Shown here: piece by piece, positions 1 through 10,228 of the stretch | Layout of the letters: each line of letters opens with the position of its first letter | Numbering within the stretch: position 1 is the stretch's first letter | Assembly: GCF_008831285.2 (NCBI RefSeq) | Contig: NC_045143.1 | Span: 7,637,503-7,701,502 of the forward strand | DNA from: Nymphaea colorata | Lineage: Eukaryota; Streptophyta; Magnoliopsida; Nymphaeales; Nymphaeaceae | Direction of reading: 5' to 3' | Length of the DNA: 64,000 nt | Program-made: the position numbers and the translations under genes | Notes under the pieces: generated by a model | What the model was told of the DNA's origin: nothing | Seen by the model: only the letters and a program-made list of their open reading frames with translations | The model's database searches: none

Positions 1-605
1 GTTGGGACATAAAAAGTGAGGACATATATGATTCTCGCATATCCTGAAAAGCAGTCTACTAGTCACCAATGGTACATGAAAAAAGAAAAATCGCATATAC
101 TAGAAAAGAAATCTATAAACCTCTCAGCAACTTCCCCCTTTTCATGACAAGGTCAAGTCAAATGTTCAAGAGAATTATACAAAGCAAATGTACATTTTCC
201 TAGTTCATACTCACTAGGTGATTATATATTTATTCAGCTGAGCATATTTATGCAATGGTTTGGACTCTCTTCAGCAATGGGATAGCGCTAGAAAGTGACA
301 AATCCATGCTTGAATACAATAATAACATTGATGACTAGTTATTAAGGTCAGGCAAAGAAAATAATCTAGCTTGTCTTTGTGCCACTAGTTCCTATCATAT
401 ATGTCCGAAGAACTGACAAAAGTAATATGACCAACAGATTGCATCCACTAAATACATGAAGTACTTATTCACTCAAATGACAAATTAAAATATTAATATG
501 TAAACTTTCCCTGTGGACATTTGGAAGAACAGATCTCTAGAACTTGGATCAGCTTCTCCAAAGAATTTAATGTTTCTTTTGTTTTTATTTTATTTATCTC
601 CCTAT
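1..605. other. RPN5 intron sequence, left edge
   Basis: AT-rich sequence without open frames or splice-flanked coding similarity. It should belong to the intron after RPN5 exon 2. No repeat termini were recognised before the duplication that starts at 581. Confidence 0.5.
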
Positions 606-758
606 GACAAAACCTATGTTGTCAAGGTGCCTAGGCGCTGCCTGACACCAGATCAGAACTCCAAGACTGATCAGCTTGTACTAGTTTTGTTTTTATTTTA
701 TTTATCTCCATATGGAAAATCTATGTTGTCAACGTGCCAAGGCTCTGCCTGGGTACCA
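581..758. repeat. Imperfect tandem duplication of about 70 bp, period 108
   Basis: 581-650 and 689-758 share the same order of words: a T-rich run ending in TTTATCTCC, then TATGTTGTCAA, then GCCTAGG or GCCAAGG and CTGCCTG. They are roughly 85 percent alike. The unit includes the left end of the transposon at 614 plus its flank, so it looks like a local duplication over the insertion border. Confidence 0.65.
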
Positions 759-1772
759 GCCAGTGCCTAGGAAAAAAAGGCGGCTGATTTTTTTATTAAT
801 TTTTTAGTTATGTTAACTATTACATAATAAACCTATGTACTTAATGACTGAACTGTAAGCTTCTATTCCAGGTGTGCCTATCACCACTAACACGGACATG
901 TGTAGTACAGAAAAGTAAAACATAAAAAACTATTTTGTTCTGTTCTAATTGAATGATTACACTTTGTAAGTAAAGCCAAAAAGTGAAACATGGAAAACTG
1001 TTCTGTTCTTGTTTACATGGCAGACTAACAGTACATTTCCAGCTTGTTTACATAATGGGAAGCTGTTCTGTTCTAGCCAATGCCTTAGTTTGATATACAA
1101 AATAAGACACGTCATTCTTGTTTACATACTGGACACGATGCTTGCATTTCTTAGATGAGATCCTGTCAGAATCCAATTCCAGACACATACCTAAAACATT
1201 CTGACTCTCAAACAACAGGTTCTGTAGATAAAGTACCGCAATAGAAAAACTAAATATGAATTCTGGAGTAACTGTATATCCTGTTATGAATTGAAATCCA
1301 TTTCAAATAGGGCCTTATAGACTATTTCATTTGAATCATCACAAACAAAAATCGAACCAAATCAGCACATATAATATACATTACAACAGATTGCACATAT
1401 AACATATAATATACAGTATAACAGATTGTACAAATCAGTACAAATAATATACATTATAACATATTCAACTGCAGATGGAACCACTTTAAAAATTGCTTCA
1501 GATTGTACACGTGCATATATAACACATTAATATACAACACTTAATATACATTATTTCAGATTGTACATCTAATATAACATGATACATATAATATAACCCA
1601 CAGCATATATAATAAAATAACGGTACATACTTTCCCACGAACTAGGTGTGCTGGCGCCTAGTCCAGCCTAGGCACACCTAGGCACCAGCACCACATCCAT
1701 TTCCCAAGTGAAGGACTTACGCAACAAGTGTGAACTGACGCCTAGGCGATGCCTTAACAACATAGGAGATAG
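614..1772. mobile_element. hAT-like non-autonomous element in RPN5 intron, 8-bp target duplication
   Basis: The left end begins CTATGTTGTCAAGG followed by CCTAGGCG. The right end, read in reverse, has CTATGTTGTTAAGG followed by CGCCTAGGCG, preceded at the very tip by seven extra bases. GACAAAAC occurs at 606-613 and again at 1773-1780, a perfect 8-bp direct repeat that is the length typical of hAT insertions. The interior (1159 bp element) is AT-rich with many TATAAT-type words and no transposase frame. The superfamily is inferred from the target duplication length and the inverted ends; the right tip is not exactly symmetric. Confidence 0.55.
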
Positions 1773-1938
1773 GACAAAACCAAGTTCAAGACAGAACTAT
1801 CACAACATTAATAACACCATAGACAATGTTTATGTCTTCACTAACAGGAGCAAAAGAAACTATACATAGTAGAAAATGCACATTTTATCTTCACGAGGTA
1901 TAGACTATAGAGCATTAAAAAGCACTAATCAAATATAC

Positions 1939-2493
1939 CTGCTTAACTTGGCCCCTTCTTTTTGAAAGAAGGACAATCTGATCATTAAGTGTTTTCCATG
2001 CACGAGCTTGAAAGCAGAGTTGCACAATATCAATGACTGCTTTCTTAGTTCCAGCAACATCAGCAGCAAGTCTCATCTGCTTTTCTACATTTAAAAGAGA
2101 CTCTATAGATGCTTCTAGATTTCCGTCCTGTATAGTGTCGAACAAAAAGCATGTGAAAAGTGGTCAAAAGTGAACCAACTGTGAAAAGAAGCAACAAAGA
2201 GTTCAATAGGTAGAGGTGGGGAACAAGGCACACTATTTCAATGAAAGAAATACACTTATCAAGATGAATGTGAAATTAAATCCTCTACCACTTTTAACTT
2301 GTAAAGGAAAAAAGTGCAAAGCAGTAACGAGAATGTGAGAGCACAATGCCTATGACCAAGAAAAATAAACACAAACATGAAGACCATTCCTTGCAAATTC
2401 TTGCGCAGCTCTACCTCAACATGGCATAGGTCTAGTATATCACTACATGGATGCCGTGTGTAAAGAACACAAGGCAGTCCTGTGAAGACATAC

Positions 2494-2531
<38 letters not shown>

Positions 2532-3509
2532 GGCACTTCCCTCGTGAGTAGTATTGTCCCAAACGAGGGATTGAGCAACAATGGGCACTTCCTCGTGTGT
2601 AGTAGCCTGTTAAGAACGCGGAACTCAGATCCCACCTATAGGTGAAATCAATGGAGACCATTACCCCCATGAAGGTACCTCAATTTCGATAAATGTTATA
2701 AGTTGTGTTGCTGAAAGTTACAGTTCCAACACAATCGCAAAGCCCTTATCCGAAAACTATGAGTTTTGCTATGTAAGACAATGTGAAGAAGGCATGCCGA
2801 AAAACAGAAAAGAGACTTAAAGATGGTTATCCAACAAAAGAACCACGAAAACAAGAACGCAAGCAGGCAATTACCACTGGGCTTTCTATAGGTCACGAGG
2901 CAACCTCAGTACCCAAATCTCACAGGTTGGTTTCATTGTGATCGATGTCTACCTTATGTAAAAGCAAAATCCAAGTTCTACTACAAATGCATGTTGTCTC
3001 TTTTCGCTTATTTATTTGGCATTCGAATGTATTTAACGTTTCAAGCGAAGGGCCTGAGAACAAGAACAAAATCTAAAACATCAGAGCAAGTATTCCACCG
3101 AAACAAGATGCCGACTAAATCTTAACCTAACCAAATTTCCACAAGCACAACAAATGAGAAACGTATAGCATGGTCATCTATCAGAAAGACCTTTGCGTAT
3201 TCCAGACACTTGTGAACCCTAGGCATTTCAAGACAACAGGAAACAACCCAACTAGCAAAACTTGTAAATGAGAAAACCCTAAAATTAAGAGTAAAACCCC
3301 AAAAATGAAGGTAGTGAAACAGGTGGAAACACTAACACCCACTGTGAGAAACCAGACATAGATCACGATAGAGGAATTTAAGCAGTAACTTAGATCCGAT
3401 AAACCGCACTAAAAGGAATAATCTTTGCCTGCCGCATCAAATACAAGCAGAGAAAAGAGCGAAATGGAGTCATAACACTGACAGAAAATCAAAAATCTGA
3501 ACTCACCAT
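1939..3509 (-). CDS. RPN5: 26S proteasome non-ATPase regulatory subunit RPN5 (PSMD12), 5' part only
   Basis: RPN5 is a PCI-domain subunit of the lid of the 19S regulatory particle and helps hold the lid together for ubiquitin-dependent proteolysis. Two coding exons are visible. Exon 1 contributes only the ATG at 3509-3507, followed directly by the donor GTGAGT. Exon 2 is 2127-1939 (63 codons), with a CAG acceptor upstream and the donor GTATAT after a complete CAG codon. The joined product begins [18 protein letters not shown] and runs to [11 protein letters not shown], the conserved N-terminus of plant RPN5. The family is about 440 residues long, so roughly 85 percent of the protein lies beyond the left edge. 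I found no further exon in 1-1938, which must be an intron. The 5' leader is pyrimidine-rich with a (CT)n run. The start is chosen because it splices in frame to the conserved N-terminus. RPN5A and RPN5B paralogues cannot be told apart. Confidence 0.9.
2128..3506 (-). other. RPN5 intron 1
   Basis: The intron between the ATG exon and exon 2. It holds a (CATA)n(TA)n microsatellite at about 2488-2531 and otherwise shows no coding or RNA-gene signal. The donor is GTGAGT at 3506 and the acceptor CAG ends at 2128. Confidence 0.8.
2488..2531. repeat. (CATA)n(TA)n microsatellite
   Basis: About four CATA units run into an uninterrupted TA tract inside RPN5 intron 1. Confidence 0.9.
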
Positions 3510-3610
3510 TTTCTCCTTTTTCCTCCTAACCCTCTTTGCTTCCCCCTTCGCCCTGCTAGAACCGAGAGAGGGACAGAGAGAGAGAGAGAGAGAGAGAGGG
3601 TTTCGTACTT
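3510..3610 (-). promoter_or_regulatory. RPN5 5' leader with (CT)n tract
   Basis: Upstream of the RPN5 ATG, the minus strand reads a pyrimidine-rich stretch with an uninterrupted CT repeat (GA on the plus strand, about 3571-3598). CT repeats just upstream of the ATG are common in plant 5' leaders. The start of transcription is not certain; an AATAAAG-like sequence near 3650 could be a weak TATA. Confidence 0.4.
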
Positions 3611-3619
3611 TTAACGTCT

Positions 3620-4840
3620 TCCTTTTTCTTGCTTCCTAGTTTTCTTTATTCCTCCTTCTCCACCGCGCCTCGTGGTGCAGCGTAAGGCCGCAGGTAAGTT
3701 GACGAACGGGTTGGATTTGTTTATGACCCGATACACATGGCCCGAGTCCACATGTTCGGGAGTCTGAGCGGGTCCAACTTCGAGACTGATTTAATAGACC
3801 CGTCTAGTATCAAATCTAGAAACATCTTTGAGCGGGTTCAATTTGAATTCAGGATTTGGTTCTGTACGAGAAAGCTGATCCAGATACAAACAATGTAGGG
3901 TCACAAATTCTTGGTCCGGTTTATTATGCTTGATCTTTAATACTAAACGAGATCCGATTTAATTCAAATTGGTAACCAGCGGTTGAGGGTGTCAGTCAGC
4001 CAGCATTTTACTGGATCCATGGAGACATGGGCCTGGATCCAAATGTTAGGCGACCCTTTCACAAGGACCAAATTCTTCGACATGGGTAAATTGAATCGGA
4101 TCCAAGTTAAAAATATTTGGTTCCAGTAGATCTAAATCTCGAGGTCATAAATCCCGCCAAACCAAACATGCAATTCGGATCTGAATTGACCATGCCTAGA
4201 GGGGTTGTTTTCTATTCGAATTCGTTTAAATCAATATTTTAAGTCGAATCCAATCTAATAACTTTTTTAATCGTAGATCCGACTTTGTTGGCAAGTAGCC
4301 GTTCCAAATTTCTCAAATATGAACCAGGTTCGATTTCTTAATTGAATTTTTTTTTTGTTTTTTCACATCTGATTTTTTGGACATCTGATCCAAACGGGAT
4401 CTATTGATGTACCTAACTGACAAACACAATCTAATTGGATGCAAACGTCTTCTCCCTTCATCTCTCGATAGGAACACGCTACAATGTTTTTTCAATCGAT
4501 TTCAAAACATTTGCAGGGATTCTAAAAGCCATCGACCGGCATTCAACTATATATGATTGAGGACATGCGGCATTTACGATGAAGCACATATTCCCCTCAT
4601 AAAAATAACTTTGCTCTTCCAATCTTTGATCAACTTTCATGTACAATTATTTTTCATGAGCAGTTTTGGATTTTCAATAAAAAAAATGAGAGGACCCAAA
4701 CTAGTAGTAGGCAGACTTCCTTGGACCCAATCCATTGAGTGGAAAAACTGGGGGCGATAGGGCCAGGAGGGGAAATGGCGCGGGTTTCCCGTAACGCTAG
4801 AAAAATTTACCCATTCGTAAAAAGTGGGACTCCCTGGGAA
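3620..4840. other. Divergent intergenic region, degenerate repeat
   Basis: The sequence between RPN5 and TFB1. 3.7-4.4 kb is rich in GGGTCC, GGATCC and GACCCG words, as in the remnants of a plant repeat; no gene is seen. The promoter of RPN5 must lie in its left part. Confidence 0.4.
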
Positions 4841-4843
4841 AAT

Positions 4844-5094
4844 TTAACTTGGCCAAGGGACCCGTTGAAGACGGTTCGTGAGTCGGGAGTGCTCTCCATC
4901 GACGTCGCTTCGGCCTGAGCAGCGCCTTCCATCGAACGTCCGGTGACAGGTAACTCCAACATTCTCCTTCTCAGTGATCATCTTCATCATTGATTTCATG
5001 AAATCACGGTGCCGGTCTCTCGACCGCTTCACTGCGCGAAGCTCTCCTTCACCTTCTCGTTGAACGCCCGAAACCGTGCATCCACGCCGGAGAG
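4844..5094 (-). pseudogene. OVATE family protein (OFP) gene fragment, frameshifted
   Basis: Read on the minus strand from 5094, one frame gives SGVDARFRAFNEKVKESFA. After a one-base slip at about 5032 the next frame gives VKRSRDRHRDFMKSMMKMI and TEKENV. In the OVATE domain a basic stretch ending in KVKES is followed by VVK(R/K)S, an acidic-PY segment, DF..SM..MI and EK, so both pieces fall in the right order. The usual acidic-PY residues are replaced by RDRHR, and downstream (below about 4950) the expected LLxxxLxLN helix is lost. OFPs are plant transcriptional repressors. GC content is far above that of the flanks. Flanking GC-rich sequence up to about 5590 may be the decayed N-terminal part, but I cannot align it. 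Frameshift plus loss of conserved residues argue for a pseudogene. Confidence 0.5.
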
Positions 5095-5099
5095 ATGGC

Positions 5100-5590
5100 G
5101 GCGCGGCCGGTGCCGCGGCGGGACCTGGCGGGCTTCTGCCTCCCCGACGACCTATTGATCCTGCAAGGTGGCTCCTGATTCCCGAGTTGTCAAGAGGTCG
5201 TTCTGGAAGAAGTAGGACGAGTCGGAGGACAAGCGTCTCTGTTTCATCTATCTTAACTCCTCGAGGAAGCCTTGCGCCTCTGGCCTATGCCCTGGGTCCT
5301 CGCCTTTCTCTCGTGGGCCAGAAAGTAGGAGTTATGCAAGACGCCGTGGAAGCCGGAGGGCGGACGTCGCCCTTGTCGGACAGGGAGAAAATGGTTTGAT
5401 GGCGAAAGTGTTTGTCGGGTTGATGAGCACAGGAAGAGCTTGGGTGTTTCATGTTTACTGCTTGTGCTCGATGTGTCAGATAAGGCAAGCTTGCCATGAG
5501 TTGGTGAGAATCACGGCATCCTAGAAGACGAGCAGGTGCGGATGAATTTCACGTCGGGCCTGCCTCTCGGCTTTCCGGCGGCTTTGCATT
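5100..5590. other. GC-rich patch, probably decayed coding sequence
   Basis: High GC with many CpG, lying upstream (in minus-strand sense) of the OFP fragment. Short frames exist on both strands but none reads as a family I know. It is best explained as the degraded 5' portion of the OFP pseudogene. Confidence 0.35.
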
Positions 5591-5594
5591 GGTA

Positions 5595-6120
5595 GACCCC
5601 AAAGCATGTAGCTTCACGTCATTTTGTTATTTCTCTTCTCCGGAATCTGTATACCTAGGGGTTAGGGTAAACAATACACATGCACAACAATCACCGTATA
5701 TATTAATTTTCGATTTTGATATATCAGTAATTCCTGAATTTATTAATCAAGTAATGGTTTGGATTTCTTATATACTAATTTTCGATTTCGATATATAAAC
5801 CATGGGCTGCACCAAAATAAAAAAAATCAGTCATCTGTGTTCGATTTTTTTTATTTCATTTAAAGTTATCAAACAAAATTTGTGTGATTATCGTTTGCCA
5901 ATGTAAATAAATAAAAATGTTTTGGTTGGTTATTTACAACTGTTTTTATTCTATTTTTTTCTTTTAACCATCAAACCCGTAGAAATTTACCAAAGTGATT
6001 CATCAAACATACCTCATTTTAGAATGAGGTGAAATTTCTCTTCTTCCATTCGTACCAGGAAATTTTTCCTGTGAAATTTCCCCTCTAAATCGAAATCAAG
6101 GGAAAAAATTTCTACCTAGA
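5595..6120. other. AT-rich intergenic stretch
   Basis: AT-rich sequence with two copies of a TATAT.AATTTTCGATTT word at about 5697 and 5771. Nothing coding is seen. It forms the proximal upstream region of TFB1. Confidence 0.4.
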
Positions 6121-6125
6121 GGCGG

Positions 6126-6134
6126 TATAAAAGG
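6126..6134 (+). promoter_or_regulatory. TATA box of TFB1
   Basis: TATAAAAGG is a consensus plant TATA box. It predicts transcription from about 6156, which suits a non-coding first exon of about 460 nt ending at the GTGAGT donor at 6620. Confidence 0.6.
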
Positions 6135-6155
6135 GTAACCGAGTGTTTCTCACGC

Positions 6156-6619
6156 GCGTTGGGTTTGTGCGTAAACCTGGGCGGGGCAGAACTGATCTTT
6201 GTAAAACCTTTTTATCGAGAATCAAGACGCTTGCTGCTCTTGTTCGCTCCCACTTCTCGGTCGGCCGCCACCGCCGAAGAGGAAAGCTTTCCCGCGAAAA
6301 AGGACGAAATTCCGGCACCTGTTCTTTATATTACTCTGACTGGATCTCCTCCCTCCGTGACATATTCTGGGAAGTAAACGTTAAATTTTGGAAGAGCCCC
6401 GATTACCTCCGGTTGCATCCAAAGGTGTTTTGGTGACTGAGCGCACTTTGAATCCATCCGGCAGCGTTAGGAGGATGGAAAGGAAAGAGCCTTTGATTTT
6501 CCGGCGATGAGCTACCAGCAACAGAAGGAAAAGGATCGACACGAAGAGGTGCCTGATCGCGTGGCTGGCGCGCTAGGGCTTAGCAACAAGGGACCACGAC
6601 GAGCACGCTACTGTTTGGG
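6156..6619 (+). other. TFB1 non-coding first exon (predicted)
   Basis: A GC-richer stretch after the TATA box, ending TTTGGG before the strong donor GTGAGT (6620). It would join to the acceptor CAG at 8698-8700, eleven bases before the ATG. It carries two upstream ATGs: 6475 (11 codons, stop 6508-6510) and 6507, the two overlapping as ATGA. Another donor inside this stretch is possible, and only RNA evidence could settle it. Confidence 0.45.
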
Positions 6620-8700
6620 GTGAGTTTTGTTATATGCACGTTAAAATGTGGCCAGCACCGACGGGTAGGCGAAGCATTTGACGATTGTCTGAAAGAAAAC
6701 TGGTTAAGACAGTGAAGGGGAGAGCATGCAGCTTTCCGAGCGCTGAGAATTTGGTAGAACGACCGGGCACGACTGATGTTTCGAGTAGCATTGACGGACC
6801 CAATTAGCTAACCAGATGGACATTTTCCTCTTCGAGAAACAAACAGGATTCCTCTTCAATAAAGTAAAATATTTTGGTTGATTTCGGAAGCAAGCAGTGG
6901 AAGGGAAAATTAAACCTCTCTCGTTGTGCTCTTTCTCTCTAAAAGCTCAATGTTCTCCAATCTGCTTGATTCTGGGGTTTCTGATTGGTTTTTCTAATGG
7001 CCAATATGTTTGTCTGATATCGGTTACGAACAGCAGATGCTTGTTGGTCAAATATTTCGATTATGTGCATCATTTTCAGTTGAGGTGCAATATTCAGGTA
7101 AATTTTGACGATGAGCACGTAAGACTTAAAAATTCTGACAATGAAAACGTATAATTTCAGTTTAAACTCTTAAAAGGTGTGGAATCTGAAGCAGGTTCCG
7201 TGTGACATTTGAAATCCATCAACTGCCACCTGTTCTTTCTTTTGCATTTTCAGTAGGAGAGGTTGAGATCATTGTGTTCTCAAAACATTAAGTCTTTCGA
7301 ATAAGTAATATTCTAAGTTCGTCCACGCCCTAACTTTCACATTGTGGGAAATCCAGTCCTACTTCATCAATATGATCTTTGTGCTTATTACCAGCTTTGG
7401 AATATTAAATAATCTGATGATTTGCAAGCCGGTGGGACAGAATGCATGTCATGGCAATTTCTATATGCTAGCTAAAGACCTGCAAAGAAGTTTACAAGAG
7501 CCATCTGACTTTGCGTTCCAGTTGTTACTTGTGAGTTAATGTAACATGGTTACGTGACAAGAGGCTGGCGTACCCTCTGGGTACAACTGTTTTTTGGCAT
7601 AGGTTGCCATAATATTTGGGTACTTTTTGGGTTGGGTTTGGGTCATACTTGACTAGGTCCAAAATTTTAAGCCAAAGGCTTTGACCTTTCACTTTATTTT
7701 GTCACTGTTTTTAAGTTTAATTAATGTGATTATATGTACAAATTATTGAACTTGTAAACTATGTTATCTGATGCATTATATATGAACTTTGAACTTTTTT
7801 GGCAATTTTGTGGATCATACATGATTATTTATATGTATGTGTGTGTGTGTGTGTGTGTATACATACACATATACATATACATATACATAATTTGCATCTT
7901 CTGGTACCCACATCTTTTAACAGTGCCATGTCCAAACCCATGCCACTGCATCTGTATCCTTACCCATGTGGATTACTGTGACAGAGATTTTTGTGCCTGT
8001 AGATTCTGTTTGTTAGGTAGATTTTTGGAAATTCCATACTTAAAATTGCATGTTATCAGTTTCATTGTGTTTTTCCAACCTGGTAGGTACGTATATCAGT
8101 TGTGATGGGGTGTTCTTCCTTTGGCCCATGGGACACAATTTCCTAACTTGATGCCATAATCCTTCATTTGCACAGTTTGCTGTCTGTGGAAGCTTGTAAA
8201 ATACAAAGTCAGTGAATGTAAGAGGAGTAGAATGGAGAATTGTAATGCAGCTATAGCATTACAAGTGTGAATAAAAAAAAAAACTAAGGATCAATTCAAT
8301 TGTGTTGATTTTTTTTTTGTCTAAGAGTGCATTTGGCTCATAATTATGGGGCACAACCAAGAGGGCACATCCACAAAACTCAAGGGCTCTATAAATGTGA
8401 GAATATTTACATAAATCTGCTAGTGGCCTGTAGACACTAAAAGACCACGACTCTATATTAAGCTCAGTAACTAACAACAAACACATAGTTTTCGAAAGAA
8501 CCACCAGAGTGTTTCTTTGAGGAGGAGAGAAAGCTGCTTGACATAACAGTTTGCCTCGGACAACTTTTTTTTTTTTTTTCCTTTTTCAAGGTTCCCAAAC
8601 AGCTCTTCTAGGAGTAAAAAAATTTAGCTTTCAGGTGATTTCGTTTTGTCTCTGTTGCTCGTTCTCAGTTTGATAATCATTTTTTTGTAATGGTGTCCAG
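6620..8700 (+). other. TFB1 leader intron
   Basis: Predicted intron in the 5' leader. It contains a (TG)n tract (about 7838-7858) running into CATA/TA repeats to about 7890, and poly(A)/poly(T) runs. No gene was found inside. Confidence 0.45.
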
Positions 8701-8711
8701 AATTATTGGAA

Positions 8712-10191
8712 ATGGCTTCTACTGTTACCATGCGAGCAAAGTACAAGAGTGCAGTGAAGGATCCAGGAATTCCAGGAGTCCTTGTTATGGTACTTGTTTT
8801 ATTACTTCTTACTCTGTATTATTGATCTTAATGATGGTTCATTTGTGAATCCTAACCTTGATGTGCGCTGTTTGTTCCTCTTTGTATTAAGGAAACATCA
8901 AGGAGAAACACATTATTAATTCTTTTTTAAATAACCAATGTGATGACAAGATGGTCAGAAACTCCTTGTATGAGCAAAAGAGCTTTCATTACAATTACTG
9001 GAGCCATTATGTGAAATATACATATGGCATTCAAATAGAGTTGAGCTTGTAATATGCCTATGTGAAGTTGAAAGCCTTCATTTCATTTAACAGAATCAAG
9101 ACATGTTTATTGAGGTTCTTAGTCTTTGTTGTTTACGAGCATAGATCTTGAAAGGGACCATGCACCATTTAGCTTATTAGACATCATATGCATATGGTTC
9201 TGTCTTTCAGATGTTACTGGAGTACAAATTTATACCTGATGTTTGCCCCTTTTACCAAAAGACAGATTTAAAGTGGACCCGTTATCTGCTCTTTCTCAAA
9301 GTAGGATAAGGGCATCTTCTTTAAGTTTGGTTTTCTGGTAATATCACCCAAAAAGTTTGGTTCTTGAAATCAGTGTTTCTAGGTGCTTCCGGCTGCTGGA
9401 AGATGACTTGCTTAGAATGAACTGATGCATACAGTCTAGAGACTCTGGGTTCTTTCTGCTTCATTCAAATGCTTTTGTTCTGGTTCTTCTTGTATATGCA
9501 GTATGCTAACTGGCTGTTGGTGAGACATGCATTATTGAACTTGTGAAGTATGTCAGTTGTCATGGTTGTGTTAGTGCATTAATCAGGAAAAAGTCATGTT
9601 CTGGAAAGCCTCCATTGATATTTATTTGCTCTAAATATGATATGCAGTTGGATCCAGTGGTCCTTTCTATTAGAAGAGATAAATTTCTTGCTTCTCAGTA
9701 TGAGCTGCTGACCATATTATTGACAAAATGCAGACTGAAGACAAAATTGTGTTTACATCGAATGATCGGAGGTCAACTATCAATGAAGAGTTTAGAAATA
9801 TTAAAGGTAATATACCCCATTAAGCATGAGTTCATTAGTCCATCATACTATTCTATCCGCACATATACTATTATGGCACTATCCCTGCTATTGAACCTCA
9901 AGAATTTTCCTACTGGATTATATATATTTCAGTGAATATTTGTTAGGGATGTCTGTTAAATTGTATGTTTTTCCTGTTTCTTTTGCACATGGAATTCTGA
10001 AGCCATAGAAATCTGTCCTTCATTATGGAACTCTTTATTTTTTTTCCTGTGCATATTTGTTAATGTTTCTTAAAGGGTTTCTTAAAGGGTACATAGATTG
10101 GACCTTTCACAAAGCGTAATTTTTTAATGTCACATAGGTACGGGTACGGGTACGGACCATTTTCAAAAAACTTGGGTGAGGGTGTACAACC

Positions 10192-10228
<37 letters not shown>

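Noticed and set aside
1-1938. Further RPN5 exons
   Set aside because: I looked on the minus strand for the segment after RRGQVKQ and found no splice-flanked match; it probably lies beyond the left edge.
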